From Serinicoccus sediminis (GTDB lineage: Bacteria; Actinomycetota; Actinomycetes; Actinomycetales; Dermatophilaceae), in contig NZ_SDVA01000026.1 in assembly GCF_004153545.1 (NCBI RefSeq), forward strand, positions 1 to 36,333: DNA of 36,333 bases. The letters are read 5' to 3'. Below, in pieces: positions 14,209-22,954 of the stretch (position 1 is its first letter; every line of letters begins with the position of its first letter). The notes under the pieces were generated by a model that did no database searches, was not told the DNA's origin, and was given only the letters and a program-made list of their open reading frames with translations. The position numbers were made by a program, and so were the translations under genes.

Positions 14209-15468
14209 ATGCCTCCCGAGCTCGACCAGGTCGTGCGCGAGGAGTGGGGCCGGCTGGTCGCCCTGCTCCTCGCGCACTTCCGGCGCCTGGACCTCGTCGA
14301 GGACGCCCTCGGCGACGCGGTGGAGGCCGCCGCCCGGCAGTGGCCGCGGGACGGCACCCCGGCGAACCCGGCGGCCTGGCTGCAGACCGTGGCCCGGCGC
14401 CGCATCGTCGACCGGCTGCGCGCGGAGGCGATGGCGCAGCGCCGCCACGCCCTGGTCGCCACCGACCTGGAGCGCCGGCCACCGCGGGCGATGGCCGACC
14501 CCGGCGACCTCGTCGAGGACGACCTGCTGCGTCTCGTGCTCATGTGCACCCACCCGGCCCTGTCGCCGGAGTCCGCCAGCGCGCTCGCGCTGCGGCTCGT
14601 GCTGGGCGTCAGCACGCGCGACATCGCCGCCCTCTTCCTCGTGCCCGAGCCCACCATGGCCGCCCGCATCACCCGGGCGAAGAAGAAGATCGTCACGGCC
14701 GGCATCCCCTTCGCCGTCCCCGACCTGGCGGTCCTTCCCGACCGGCTCGCCACCGTCGCGCAGACGGCATACCTCGCGTTCACCGCCGGGTACGCCCCGG
14801 CCAGCGGCCCCGACCTGCTGCGGACGGCGCTCGCGGGGGAGGCGGTGCGCCTGGTCCGCACGGTGCGCGCGCTGCGGCCGGGGGACCCCACGCTGACCGC
14901 GCTGCTGGCCCTCGTGCTGCTGCAGCACTCCCGTCGCGACGCCCGGCTGGACGGCGAGGGCCGGCTCGTGCTGCTGGACGACCAGGACCGTGACCGCTGG
15001 CACCGTGACGAGATCGAGGAGGCGGGGCGGCTGCTCGCCTCACCCGGTCTGATGGGCGCCCTCCTGCCCAGGCAGGCCGCGAGCTACCTGCTGCAGGCAT
15101 TCGTCGCCGCCGAGCACGCCGCCGCGCCCACCAGTGCGCAGACCCGGTGGGACCGCATCGTCGGCCTCTACGACCAGCTGCTCGCCCTCTCACCTTCGCC
15201 CTCCGCGCGCCTCGCCCGGGCGGTCGCGGTCGCGGAGGCGGACGGTCCGCGCGCCGGGCTGGCCGCCCTCGACGGCGTCGAGGTGCCCGGCAGCCACCGG
15301 GTCGCCGCGGTCCGGGCCGAGCTGCTGGCCCGCGCGGGGGAGCGGACCGCGGCGCTCGCGCAGCTCGACGCCGCCCTGGCCGCCTGCGACAACGACACCG
15401 AGCGCGCGCACCTGCAGCGGCGCCGCGCCGAGATCTCCGGCGCCGAGATCGTCCACCCCGGAGGCTGA
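14209..15468 (+). CDS. ECF42-group RNA polymerase sigma factor with C-terminal TPR-like extension
   Basis: This 419-residue sigma factor is far longer than ordinary ECF sigmas (~190). Sigma region 2 occupies residues ~5-80 ([34 protein letters not shown]) and region 4 residues ~110-170 ([36 protein letters not shown]). The remaining ~240 residues (from YLAFTAGYA through [11 protein letters not shown], the [11 protein letters not shown] block and [13 protein letters not shown]) are the helical repeat extension found in ECF42. No anti-sigma gene is present; in this group the extension is thought necessary for activity. It is the last gene of the YCII operon. The likely regulon includes this operon through the TGTCGA promoter at 13399. 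Confidence 0.92.
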   Translation: MPPELDQVVREEWGRLVALLLAHFRRLDLVEDALGDAVEAAARQWPRDGTPANPAAWLQTVARRRIVDRLRAEAMAQRRHALVATDLERRPPRAMADPGDLVEDDLLRLVLMCTHPALSPESASALALRLVLGVSTRDIAALFLVPEPTMAARITRAKKKIVTAGIPFAVPDLAVLPDRLATVAQTAYLAFTAGYAPASGPDLLRTALAGEAVRLVRTVRALRPGDPTLTALLALVLLQHSRRDARLDGEGRLVLLDDQDRDRWHRDEIEEAGRLLASPGLMGALLPRQAASYLLQAFVAAEHAAAPTSAQTRWDRIVGLYDQLLALSPSPSARLARAVAVAEADGPRAGLAALDGVEVPGSHRVAAVRAELLARAGERTAALAQLDAALAACDNDTERAHLQRRRAEISGAEIVHPGG

Positions 15469-15536
15469 CCTCGGCGCTACCCTCGGAGAGTGCGGTCCCG
15501 GGCCCGGCCGAGGGCATCCACCGACGGGTCGTCGAC

Positions 15537-16907
15537 GTGGCACTGAGCGTCCTCGACCTGTTCACCGTGGGCATCGGGCCGTCGTCGTCCCACACGGTCG
15601 GGCCGATGCGGGCCGCCCGCCGGTTCGCGGAGGGCCTGGCGGCCGATGGTCTCCTGCCCGAGGTCGACGGGGTGCACGTCGAGCTGTTCGGCTCGCTCGG
15701 CGCCACCGGCCACGGGCACGGCTCGGACCGTGCCGTCGTCCTGGGGCTGGAGGGCGAGGACCCGGAGACGGTGGACACCGCCACCGTGACCGAGCGGGTG
15801 GCCGCCGTGCGGGACCGCGGCCGGCTCAGCCTGCTCGGCCGGGTCGAGGTGCGCCTCGGCGAGGACGACCTGGTGCTGCACCGTCGCGCCACCCTGCCCG
15901 GTCACCCCAACGGTATGACGTTCCGCGCCTCCCGCGACGACGGCACCGTGCTGCGGGAGCGGACCTACTACAGCGTCGGGGGCGGCTTCGTCGTCGACGA
16001 GGCCGCCCTCGGTGCCGACCGGGTGGTCCCGGACGACACCCCGGTGCCCCACCGGTTCGGCACCGGCCGGGAGCTGCTGGCGCAGTGCCAGGAGCAGGGG
16101 GTCGGTGTGGCCGGGCTCATGCGCCTGAACGAGGAGGCCTTCCGGCCGTGGGAGCAGACCCGGGCCCAGCTGCTGCACCTGTGGTCGGTCATGCAGGAGT
16201 GCGTGGCGGCGGGGCTGCGGCACGAGGGCACCCTGCCCGGCGGGTTGAGGGTGCGGCGGCGGGCGCCGATGCTGCACGCCCGGCTGCAGGAGCAGGGCCT
16301 GCCGGACGACCCGTGGCGCGCCATGGACTGGATCGACCTGTGGGCCATGGCGGTCAACGAGGAGAACGCCTCCGGCGGCCGGGTGGTCACGGCCCCCACC
16401 AACGGTGCCGCCGGCATCATCCCGGCGGTCCTGCACTACTACCGCCACCTCGTCCCGGGCGCCGACGACGACGGCGTCGTGGACGTCCTGCTCACCGCGG
16501 GCGCGGTCGGGATCATCATCAAGGAGAACGCCTCCATCTCCGGGGCCGAGGTCGGCTGCCAGGGGGAGGTCGGCTCGGCCTGCGCGATGGCCGCGGCCGG
16601 GCTGACCCAGGTGCTGGGCGGCACCCCGGCCCAGGTGGAGGCCGCCGCCGAGATCGGCATCGAGCACCACCTCGGGCTCACCTGCGACCCCGTCGGCGGG
16701 CTGGTCCAGATCCCGTGCATCGAGCGCAACGCGGTCGGCGCGATGAAGGCGGTGCACGCGGCCCGCCTCGCCACCCACGGCGACGGCACGCACACCGTCT
16801 CCCTCGACCAGGCGGTCCGCACCATGCGGCAGACGGGGAAGGACATGAAGCGCAAGTACAAGGAGACGTCGCGCGGCGGGCTCGCCGTCAACGTCGTCGA
16901 GTGCTGA
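15537..16907 (+). CDS. sdaA: L-serine ammonia-lyase, iron-sulfur dependent, single-chain
   Basis: The enzyme deaminates L-serine to pyruvate and ammonia in the cytoplasm with a 4Fe-4S cluster. The 456-residue chain has the beta domain first ([21 protein letters not shown], then [16 protein letters not shown]) and the alpha domain from ~residue 190. Cluster cysteines lie in [15 protein letters not shown] (~340-350), [18 protein letters not shown] (~382 and ~393); [18 protein letters not shown] is the substrate loop. The start is a GTG at 15537, set by homology; no ATG is available. An 18-codon frame opening at GTG 15490, 6 nt after a TACCCT -10-like box, overlaps this start and contains four serine codons. 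The gene ends before an AT-richer stretch and is convergent with nagA. Confidence 0.92.
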   Translation: MALSVLDLFTVGIGPSSSHTVGPMRAARRFAEGLAADGLLPEVDGVHVELFGSLGATGHGHGSDRAVVLGLEGEDPETVDTATVTERVAAVRDRGRLSLLGRVEVRLGEDDLVLHRRATLPGHPNGMTFRASRDDGTVLRERTYYSVGGGFVVDEAALGADRVVPDDTPVPHRFGTGRELLAQCQEQGVGVAGLMRLNEEAFRPWEQTRAQLLHLWSVMQECVAAGLRHEGTLPGGLRVRRRAPMLHARLQEQGLPDDPWRAMDWIDLWAMAVNEENASGGRVVTAPTNGAAGIIPAVLHYYRHLVPGADDDGVVDVLLTAGAVGIIIKENASISGAEVGCQGEVGSACAMAAAGLTQVLGGTPAQVEAAAEIGIEHHLGLTCDPVGGLVQIPCIERNAVGAMKAVHAARLATHGDGTHTVSLDQAVRTMRQTGKDMKRKYKETSRGGLAVNVVEC

Positions 16908-16925
16908 GGCGCGCCGGAAGGTATC

Positions 16926-16981
16926 GGTTAGGCAAAGGTTTGGTGTCGGACCTTTTCCGGACGGCCCGGCAGACGTAGCGT
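16926..16981 (+). promoter_or_regulatory. Putative regulated promoter of a small transcription unit
   Basis: Direct repeats GGTTAGG (16926-16932) and GGTTTGG (16937-16943) with an 11-nt period, one helical turn, resemble sites for tandem-binding response regulators. They precede a -35-like TTTCCG (16954-16959), 16-nt spacer and TAGCGT -10 box (16976-16981). AAAGGT/ACCTTT also form a 6-bp dyad (16934-16955). All assignments are by pattern only. Confidence 0.35.
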
Positions 16982-16988
16982 CGACGAC

Positions 16989-17162
16989 GTGATGTCGGAG
17001 TCCTGTGTCCTGGGCGCCCGGAGCCATGGCTACCTGGTGCGCCGGACGGTGGTCCCGTCGGAGGCCCCCGCCTCCGCGGCCACCGGCGGGTCCACACAGC
17101 TGGCGGACACGCCGTCCCGGAGTCCTCTGCCCTTGCAGGAGTGGCCCCACCCGGACGCGTGA
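16989..17162 (+). CDS. Possible small protein (56-57 residues), unrecognised
   Basis: A GTG at 16989 followed by in-frame ATG 16992 opens a frame of 56-57 residues ending with TGA at 17160-17162. In the ATG-started frame, 51 of 56 third positions are G or C, clearly above first and second positions, which is the pattern of real genes in this genome. A TAGCGT -10 box ends 7 nt before the GTG, as in the other leaderless genes here, and a long hairpin begins 15 nt after the stop. The product starts MSESCVLGARSHGYLVRR and is Pro/Ser/Ala-rich later, without a membrane segment. I know no homologue. It could instead be a small RNA or a chance frame. Confidence 0.35.
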   Translation: MMSESCVLGARSHGYLVRRTVVPSEAPASAATGGSTQLADTPSRSPLPLQEWPHPDA

Positions 17163-17177
17163 GCTGGTGAACCCGAG

Positions 17178-17218
17178 GACTGAGCCGGTCTGCAGCAGTG
17201 CTGCGGACCGGCTCAGTC
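17178..17218. terminator. Long perfect hairpin, probable bidirectional terminator
   Basis: GACTGAGCCGGTC (17178-17190) pairs perfectly with GACCGGCTCAGTC (17206-17218); the bases between, GCAGCA and TGCTGC, extend the stem almost to a minimal loop. It lies between convergent sdaA/small ORF and nagA and covers the nagA stop codon. There is no T-run on either side. Confidence 0.85.
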
Positions 17219-18349
17219 GCCGTCAGGGCCGGAGAGGACCTCTCCGGCCCGGACCACGAGGTGCACGTCGAGGTCGGCGTCGAGCCCGACGAGGTCGGCA
17301 CGGTGACCCGGGGCCAGCTGGCCGGCGTCCAGCCCGAGGGTCCGGGCGGGGTTGCTCGTGGCGGCGACGAGCGCGGCGCACCGCGCGACGCCGGAGGCGA
17401 CGGAGGTCCGGACCGCCCGGTCCAGGGTGAGGGTGCTGCCAGCGATCCGCCCCGTGTCCACGGTCCGCGCCACCCCGTCGACCACCTCCACGTCCATCGG
17501 GCCGAGGCGGTAGCGACCGTCGGGCGCGTGCGCCGCCGCCATCGCGTCGCTGACGAGCACGATGCGCGACAGGGTGCTGCGCACGGTGAGCTCGACGACG
17601 TCGGGGTGCACGTGCACGCCGTCCGCGACGAGCTCGACCGACAGCCGCGGGTCGGCGAGGGCGGCGACGACCGGGCCCGGGTCCCGGTGGTGCAGCGGCC
17701 GCATGGCGTTGTAGAGGTGGGTGACGACGGTGGCCCCCGCGTCGGCGGCGGCGCGCAGCTGGTCGGCGTCGGCGTCGGTGTGCCCGACGGCGACGACCAC
17801 CCCCGCCGCGACCAGACGGCGGACCGCGTCCATGCCGCCGGGCAGCTCGGGCGCCAGGGTCACCATGCAGATGCCCCCGCCGCCGGCCTCCAGCAGGGCG
17901 TCGATCTCGGCCGGGTCGGGGTGACGGAGGTCACCGAGGTGGTGGGCCCCGCGGTGGAGCGGGCTGAGCCACGGCCCCTCCAGGTGGATGCCGTCGATCA
18001 TCCGCCCGCGCACCAGCGGGGCCAGCGCGCGGACCTGCTCCAGCAGCGTCTCCGGGTCGGCCGACACGAGCGAGGCCACCACGCTGCTCGTCCCCGCGGC
18101 GTGGTGGGTGGCGGCCGCGGCCCGGACCTCGTCCGGGTCGGTCGTGGCGAAGGTATGCCCCCCGCCGCCGTGGCAGTGGATGTCGACGAACCCCGGCGAC
18201 AGGTAGGGGACGTGCCGGTCCGCGGGGTAGAGCGGGGCGCCCCGGCCCACCTGGGTGATCCGGTCGCCCTCCACGGCGACCCACCCGCCGTCGAGGGTGC
18301 CGTCCGGCCAGAGGACGTGCTCCCCGGAGATGACCGTCCTGTCCCTCAT
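17213..18349 (-). CDS. nagA: N-acetylglucosamine-6-phosphate deacetylase
   Basis: NagA removes acetate from GlcNAc-6-phosphate to give glucosamine-6-phosphate, the step before NagB. The 378-residue amidohydrolase has the metal site HCHGGGG (His58, His60), metal ligand Glu in IHLEGPWLSP (~122), VGHTDAD (~190), THLYNAM (~212) and the catalytic Asp in VSDAMAA (~266); NPARTLGL and GHRADLVGLD near the end are family-typical. Start ATG shares one base with the nagZ stop (TGATG), so translation is coupled. It is the last gene of the seven-gene minus arm, and its stop lies within the hairpin terminator. Start in this position is unambiguous; much longer upstream frame belongs to nagZ in another phase. 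Confidence 0.95.
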   Translation of the reverse strand: MRDRTVISGEHVLWPDGTLDGGWVAVEGDRITQVGRGAPLYPADRHVPYLSPGFVDIHCHGGGGHTFATTDPDEVRAAAATHHAAGTSSVVASLVSADPETLLEQVRALAPLVRGRMIDGIHLEGPWLSPLHRGAHHLGDLRHPDPAEIDALLEAGGGGICMVTLAPELPGGMDAVRRLVAAGVVVAVGHTDADADQLRAAADAGATVVTHLYNAMRPLHHRDPGPVVAALADPRLSVELVADGVHVHPDVVELTVRSTLSRIVLVSDAMAAAHAPDGRYRLGPMDVEVVDGVARTVDTGRIAGSTLTLDRAVRTSVASGVARCAALVAATSNPARTLGLDAGQLAPGHRADLVGLDADLDVHLVVRAGEVLSGPDGD

Positions 18350-19875
18350 CACACCCCCCGCAGGGCGTCCGCGGCAGCCCCCGCGCCGGCCGCGCCGCCG
18401 CCGTAGGTCCGCACGACGCAGGCAGGCGCCGCACCGGCGGGCAGGTCGCGGATGCCGGTGTGCACCAGCACGTCGCACCGGCCGAGCAGGCGGAGTGCCT
18501 GCTCGTGCCCCAGGTCGGTCTGGTCGTCGCTCACGAGGACCAGTCCACCACGACCGGCGTCGTCGGACACCCCGTCCGCCTCGACGACCCGCCCACCGAG
18601 CTCGGCCGCCAGGACCGTGGTGACGACCTCCTGCCGGGCCCCGCTCGCGATGTTGGCGCGGCCACCCAGGGCGGCCACCACCGGCTCGGGCAGCGACGGC
18701 ACCGTCCCGGCCACCCGCACGGCACGGGCGGCGGCGGCCCGCCCCGCCCGGGCCGCCGCCCCGTCGTCCGTTCGCGTGTCGACCGCGCGCGCCCCGCTGT
18801 CGCCGTGATGACCACGCGTCTCGTCCGTCGGCTCCTGCCCCGACCGTCGCTCGGCCTGACGGTCGCCGAGAGCGGCCACCCGCGCAGCGGCCTCGCGCAG
18901 CCGCTCCTCGGGCAGCTCGCCGCTGCTCACCGCCTCCACCACCGCGTCGGCGAGCGCCAGCGTGTCGGCCTCCGCGTCGTAGTCGCCCGGGAAGGCCGGG
19001 TTGCCGATGCACAGCAGGTCGGCCCCGGCGGCGAGCGCGAGCACCGCGGCGCCCGCACGGCCATACCCCTGCGCCACCGCCGCCATGTCGAGGGCGTCGG
19101 TGCAGATGACGCCCTCGAAGCCCAGCTCGCGCCGCAGCAGGCCGAGGACCGAGGGGTTGAGCGTGCCCGGCAGGTCGCCGTGTCCCGGCACCACGAGGTG
19201 GCCGGTCATGACGACCGGTACGCCGGCGCGGACCGCCGCGCGGAAGGGCACCAGCTCGCGGGCAAGGAGCAACGCGTCGTCGACGTCGAGCACCGGCAGG
19301 TCGAGGTGGGAGTCGACCCGGGTGGAGCCGTGCCCGGGGAAGTGCTTGGCGCAGGCCAGCACCCCGGCCTCGCCGAGCCCCTCGACGGCCGCGACGACGT
19401 GCCGCGAGACGTGCTCGGGGTCGGCGCCGAAGGAGCGCACCCCGATGACCGGGTTCGCCGGCTCGGTGTTGACGTCGGCGTCCGGCGCCGCCGTCAGGTC
19501 GATGCCGACCTCGCGCAGCTGCCGACCGAGCCCGCGCATCACCTCGCGGGTGAGGTCGACGTCGTCGGCCACGCCCAGCGCCCACGCGCCCGGCCAGGGG
19601 GAGCCGTCCCGGTGGTGCAGCCGGGTGACGGTGCCCCCCTCCTCGTCGGCGGCGACGAGCGCCGCGGGTCGGCGGGCGTGCACCTCCTCGGCCAGGGCGG
19701 CCACCTGGGTCTCGTCCTCGACGTTGTGGCCGAAGAGCCACACGCCCGCCAGTCCCTGGTCCAGCAGCTCACCCGCCCAGCCCGGCAGCGTGGTGCCGAC
19801 GAAGCCGGGGGCGAGCACGCCGAGCGCGGCGCGGCGCAGCTCGTCCGTCCCGGTCTGTGAGGAGGTGTCGGTCAT
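18349..19875 (-). CDS. nagZ: Beta-N-acetylhexosaminidase (NagZ-type GH3) with C-terminal domain
   Basis: Glycoside hydrolase family 3 enzyme expected to split GlcNAc from MurNAc or anhydroMurNAc in imported wall fragments. The catalytic (beta/alpha)8 domain spans ~10-345: DEEGGTVTRL (78-87), KHFPGHGSTRVDSH (177-190, the NagZ loop with its catalytic His-Asp dyad) and nucleophile Asp260 in CTDALDM. No signal peptide is present, so the enzyme is cytoplasmic. At 508 residues it is longer than Gram-negative NagZ (~340): a polar linker (~345-385) leads to a second alpha/beta domain as in two-domain NagZ of Gram-positive bacteria. It overlaps the upstream permease stop by 4 nt (ATGA) and nagA by 1 nt. 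Confidence 0.93.
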   Translation of the reverse strand: MTDTSSQTGTDELRRAALGVLAPGFVGTTLPGWAGELLDQGLAGVWLFGHNVEDETQVAALAEEVHARRPAALVAADEEGGTVTRLHHRDGSPWPGAWALGVADDVDLTREVMRGLGRQLREVGIDLTAAPDADVNTEPANPVIGVRSFGADPEHVSRHVVAAVEGLGEAGVLACAKHFPGHGSTRVDSHLDLPVLDVDDALLLARELVPFRAAVRAGVPVVMTGHLVVPGHGDLPGTLNPSVLGLLRRELGFEGVICTDALDMAAVAQGYGRAGAAVLALAAGADLLCIGNPAFPGDYDAEADTLALADAVVEAVSSGELPEERLREAAARVAALGDRQAERRSGQEPTDETRGHHGDSGARAVDTRTDDGAAARAGRAAAARAVRVAGTVPSLPEPVVAALGGRANIASGARQEVVTTVLAAELGGRVVEADGVSDDAGRGGLVLVSDDQTDLGHEQALRLLGRCDVLVHTGIRDLPAGAAPACVVRTYGGGAAGAGAAADALRGV

Positions 19876-20693
19876 CCCTTGGTCGCTCCTGACATGAGTC
19901 CGCTGGAGAGCCGCGACTGGACGGCGACGAAGAAGATCATGACCGGGACGGTGATGATCGAGCTGGCCGCCATGACGGCACCCCAGTCGGTGCCGCTGCG
20001 GGTGAAGAAGGTCCGCAGGCCGACGGCGGCGGTGTACATGTCGTCGTCGGCCATGAAGGTGAGGGCGAAGATGAACTCGTTCCACGCCAGGATGAAGCTG
20101 AAGACGCTCACCGCGACCAGACCCGGGGCGACGAGCGGGAAGAGCACCTTCCAGAACATCTGCCACCAGCTGGCCCCGTCGAGGTAGGCCGCCTCCTCCA
20201 GCTCCACCGGCACCGCGGCGACGAAGCCGCGCAGGGTCCAGATCGCGAAGGACAGGCTGAACGCGATGTAGACCACCGACAGCCCGAGCAGGCTGTTGAG
20301 CAGCCCCAGCGTCTTGGCCTGCAGGAAGAGCGGGATGACCAGCGCCTCCATCGGCACCATCTGCACGATGAGGATCATCATGAGGATCTTGGTGCGCCCG
20401 GAGAAGCGGAAGCGGGCGACCGCGACCGCGGCGAACAGCGCGAGCAGCCCGCTCGCCACGACGGTGACCACGGCGACGATGAGCGAGTTGAGCAGGTAGC
20501 TGGGGAACCGGGTCTCCGACAGCACCCGGCCGAAGTGCTCGAGGGAGATCCCGGACGGTATGACGCCGCGCCCGCCCGCGTTCGCCGCCGGGTCGAGCGC
20601 GGTGCCGACCATGACGAAGACCGGGAAGATGCTGAAGACCACGACGACGACGCAGGCCAGCACCAGCCCGCCGCGCCCGAGCAGCCGCCTCAC
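19872..20693 (-). CDS. Carbohydrate ABC transporter permease (MalG type)
   Basis: The 273-residue inner-membrane permease has six predicted membrane segments and the EAA loop EEAAYLDGASWWQMFWKVLFPLVAPG (~173-198) that docks the ATPase. An N-terminal segment, periplasm-facing loop and C-terminal SSGLMSGATKG agree with MalG-type proteins. With the second permease and the lipoprotein it should import an amino sugar or muropeptide-derived disaccharide. There is no ATPase gene in the locus; many actinobacterial sugar transporters borrow a shared MsiK-type ATPase, so this is expected. Start GTG 20693 overlaps the upstream permease stop (GTGA), and its own stop overlaps the nagZ start. Confidence 0.93.
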   Translation of the reverse strand: MRRLLGRGGLVLACVVVVVFSIFPVFVMVGTALDPAANAGGRGVIPSGISLEHFGRVLSETRFPSYLLNSLIVAVVTVVASGLLALFAAVAVARFRFSGRTKILMMILIVQMVPMEALVIPLFLQAKTLGLLNSLLGLSVVYIAFSLSFAIWTLRGFVAAVPVELEEAAYLDGASWWQMFWKVLFPLVAPGLVAVSVFSFILAWNEFIFALTFMADDDMYTAAVGLRTFFTRSGTDWGAVMAASSIITVPVMIFFVAVQSRLSSGLMSGATKG

Positions 20694-21595
20694 AGCTCCT
20701 CCTCCTTGAACAGCGTCCGCAGGTAGACCGCGGTGATGACCATGAGCAGGACGGTGAGCAGCACCGCGATGGCGGCGCCGAGCCCGAACTGGTTCTGCGA
20801 CATGGCGGTGATGTAGCTCCAGGTGCCCAGGTTGAGCACCTCACGGTTGGAGCCGTCACCGCCGGGCATGAGGTAGATCTGGGTGAAGACCTTGAAGTCC
20901 CAGATCGTCGACAGGATGGTGACGATCGCGAAGACCGGCTTGAGCATCGGCAGGGTGACGTGCCGGAACCGCTGCCAGGCGTTGGCGCCGTCGATCATCG
21001 CCGCCTCCGGCAGCTCGGACGGGATGGTCACCAGCCCGGCGAGCACGGTCACGGCGACGAAGGGGAAGCCGTGGTGCACGACGTTGAGGGTGGCGATGGC
21101 GTAGAACCACCCCCGCTCGGTGAAGAGGTTCTGGGTGGCGACGTCGACCAGGCCGAGCTGCCCGAGGACGCCGGTGAGGAAGCCGGCCCGGGCGTCGAAG
21201 AGGTAGACCCACACGTAGGTCCCGGTCACGGCCGGCACCGCCCAGGCGGCCATGACCGCCATCGTCACCAGCGTCCGCCAGCCGGGGGAGAGGCGGTGCA
21301 GCAGCAGGGCCACGAGGGTGCCGACGACCACCGTCAGCACCACGCAGACCAGCGCGAAGACGACCGTGTTGGGCAGCGCCACCCGCCACAGCCGCTCGTC
21401 GGTGAGGACGTCGCGGTAGTTCTGCAGGCCGATCAGCTCGGCACCGCCGCGCACCAGCTCGCGCAGGCCGAAGTCCTGGAAGGACAGGACGACGACGCGC
21501 ACCATGGGCCACAGCAGCAGGATGCCGATGACGGCCAGGGTCGGCGCGAGCAGCAGCCACGGCCGCCGCGCCGACCCCAGGGCGGGCGAGCTCAC
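20690..21595 (-). CDS. Carbohydrate ABC transporter permease (MalF type)
   Basis: The 301-residue protein has six membrane segments beginning with WLLLAPTLAVIGILLLWPMVRVVVLSF and the EAA loop ELPEAAMIDGANAWQRFRHVTLPML (~200-224). It pairs with the MalG-type permease immediately downstream. GTG 21595 overlaps the binding-protein stop (GTGA) and its own stop overlaps the next permease start, so synthesis of the transporter subunits is coupled. The substrate is inferred from the surrounding nagZ, nagA, murQ, anmK and nagB genes to be a cell-wall sugar, but direct sequence evidence for specificity is lacking. Confidence 0.93.
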   Translation of the reverse strand: MSSPALGSARRPWLLLAPTLAVIGILLLWPMVRVVVLSFQDFGLRELVRGGAELIGLQNYRDVLTDERLWRVALPNTVVFALVCVVLTVVVGTLVALLLHRLSPGWRTLVTMAVMAAWAVPAVTGTYVWVYLFDARAGFLTGVLGQLGLVDVATQNLFTERGWFYAIATLNVVHHGFPFVAVTVLAGLVTIPSELPEAAMIDGANAWQRFRHVTLPMLKPVFAIVTILSTIWDFKVFTQIYLMPGGDGSNREVLNLGTWSYITAMSQNQFGLGAAIAVLLTVLLMVITAVYLRTLFKEEEL

Positions 21596-22905
21596 GAGCC
21601 GAAGATCTCGTTCATCTCGTCCGCGGCGGTGGTGGCGGCCTCCTCGGGGCTCGCCTTGCCGCCGAGGATCGACTCCATCATCGCCGGGATCGTCTGGGCG
21701 CCCTCGACCTGGCCCCACTGCGGGGTGACCGGCAGCGTCGCGCTGGCCTCGAGCATCTGCTGGGCGAACGGCGCCACCAGCGGGTCCTCGGCCTCCTCGA
21801 GCTGGCTGAGCAGGTCGTTGGTCGCGGGGAAGAAGCCGGTCTGCTCCCCCCACATCTCGGCATACTCACCGGTCGTCATCATCTCGACGAAGGTCCAGGC
21901 GAGGTCCTCGTTGTCGGTCGTCTCGAAGACCGACAGGTGCGAGCCGCCGGCGAAGGAGGGCGACATGCCGCCGTCCGGGCCGGGGATCGGCACGACGCCG
22001 AGCTTGCCCTCCAGGTCGCCGTTGGCCTCGACGATCGACTTCGGGGTCCACGACCCGCTGATGATCATGCCGGCCTCGCCGCGGGCGAAGGCGTCGCGGG
22101 TGTCGGCCTCGTTCCACGTGCTGGCGGCCGGGGTGGACAGGTCGTGCTCGCCGGCCAGGCTCTCGAGGAACTGCAGGCCCTCGATCGACTCCGGGGAGTC
22201 CAGACCGGACTCCCAGGTGTCACCCTCCTGGGTGGCGACCTCGCCACCGGCGCCCCAGATGAACGGCGTGGTGGTGTGCGTCGAGTTCGGCACCGGGAAG
22301 GGGATGAGGTCGGGGTCGCTCTCCTTGAGCGCCTCGCCGACGCTGACGAGCTCATCCCAGGTGGTGGGCGGCTCGACGCCGGCCTCCTCGAGCAGGTCGG
22401 TGCGGTAGATGATCGAGCGGACACCGGCATACCAGGGAGCGCCGTAGACCGCGCCGTCGAGGGTGCCGGACTCGAGGACGCTGTCGACGTAGCCGTCGGC
22501 CAGGCCGGCCTCCTCGATCTTGTCGGAGACGTCCATGAGGGCGCCGGCGTCGCCGAACTCCGGGGTCCAGGTGGTGCCGACCTCGGCGACGTCCGGCCCG
22601 GTGCCGCCGGCGATCGAGTTGGTGAACTTGTCGTGCGCCGAGGCCCACGGGACGTACTGGATGTCGAGGGTGGCGCCGGTCTCCTCCTCGAAGGCGGTGC
22701 TCACCTCCTCGAAGAACGGCGTCGCGTCCGGGTTGGTGCCCTCCATGATCCAGACGGTGAGGGTCTCGCCGGAGGCGTCGCCACCGCCCGAGCCGGCGTC
22801 GCCGCCGGAGCCGGAGCCGGAGTCGTCGGAGCCGCAGGCCGTGAGCGTGAGGGTGGAGGCCGCCGCCAGCGCGAGCAGCCGGGTGGCACGTGAGGTGCGC
22901 ATCAT
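21592..22905 (-). CDS. Extracellular sugar-binding lipoprotein of ABC transporter
   Basis: The 437-residue protein has a lipoprotein signal peptide (TRLLALAAASTLTLTAC, lipobox LTAC with lipidated Cys near residue 24), a Gly/Ser/Asp-rich tether, then a family 1 solute-binding domain: TLTVWIMEGTNPDATPFFEEV, GGTGPDVAEVGTTW, GAPWYAGVRSIIYRTDLLEEAG and GEAGMIISGSWTP. It delivers its ligand to the two permeases encoded directly downstream. The start ATG 22905 has AAGGA at good spacing, 49 nt after the gntR stop, the largest gap in the minus arm. Ligand inferred from context: GlcNAc, MurNAc or a GlcNAc-(anhydro)MurNAc disaccharide. Confidence 0.94.
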   Translation of the reverse strand: MMRTSRATRLLALAAASTLTLTACGSDDSGSGSGGDAGSGGGDASGETLTVWIMEGTNPDATPFFEEVSTAFEEETGATLDIQYVPWASAHDKFTNSIAGGTGPDVAEVGTTWTPEFGDAGALMDVSDKIEEAGLADGYVDSVLESGTLDGAVYGAPWYAGVRSIIYRTDLLEEAGVEPPTTWDELVSVGEALKESDPDLIPFPVPNSTHTTTPFIWGAGGEVATQEGDTWESGLDSPESIEGLQFLESLAGEHDLSTPAASTWNEADTRDAFARGEAGMIISGSWTPKSIVEANGDLEGKLGVVPIPGPDGGMSPSFAGGSHLSVFETTDNEDLAWTFVEMMTTGEYAEMWGEQTGFFPATNDLLSQLEEAEDPLVAPFAQQMLEASATLPVTPQWGQVEGAQTIPAMMESILGGKASPEEAATTAADEMNEIFGS

Positions 22906-22954
22906 GAGGGTGTCCTTTCGTGGGGTGTGACGTGGTGCGAGGTATGCAGCAGGG

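Noticed and set aside
16926-16943. IdeR/DtxR iron box
   Set aside because: GGTTAGGCAAAGGTTTGG resembles half of an iron box but lacks the inverted TAACCTAA half; the structure is a direct repeat.
15477-17150. Minus-strand open frame opposite sdaA
   Set aside because: Antisense shadow; no domain and low-complexity composition, while the plus strand encodes a clear serine ammonia-lyase.
18350-19741. Upstream extension of nagA giving an 842-residue protein
   Set aside because: The extension runs through nagZ in another phase. NagA homology starts exactly at ATG 18349, which overlaps the nagZ stop.
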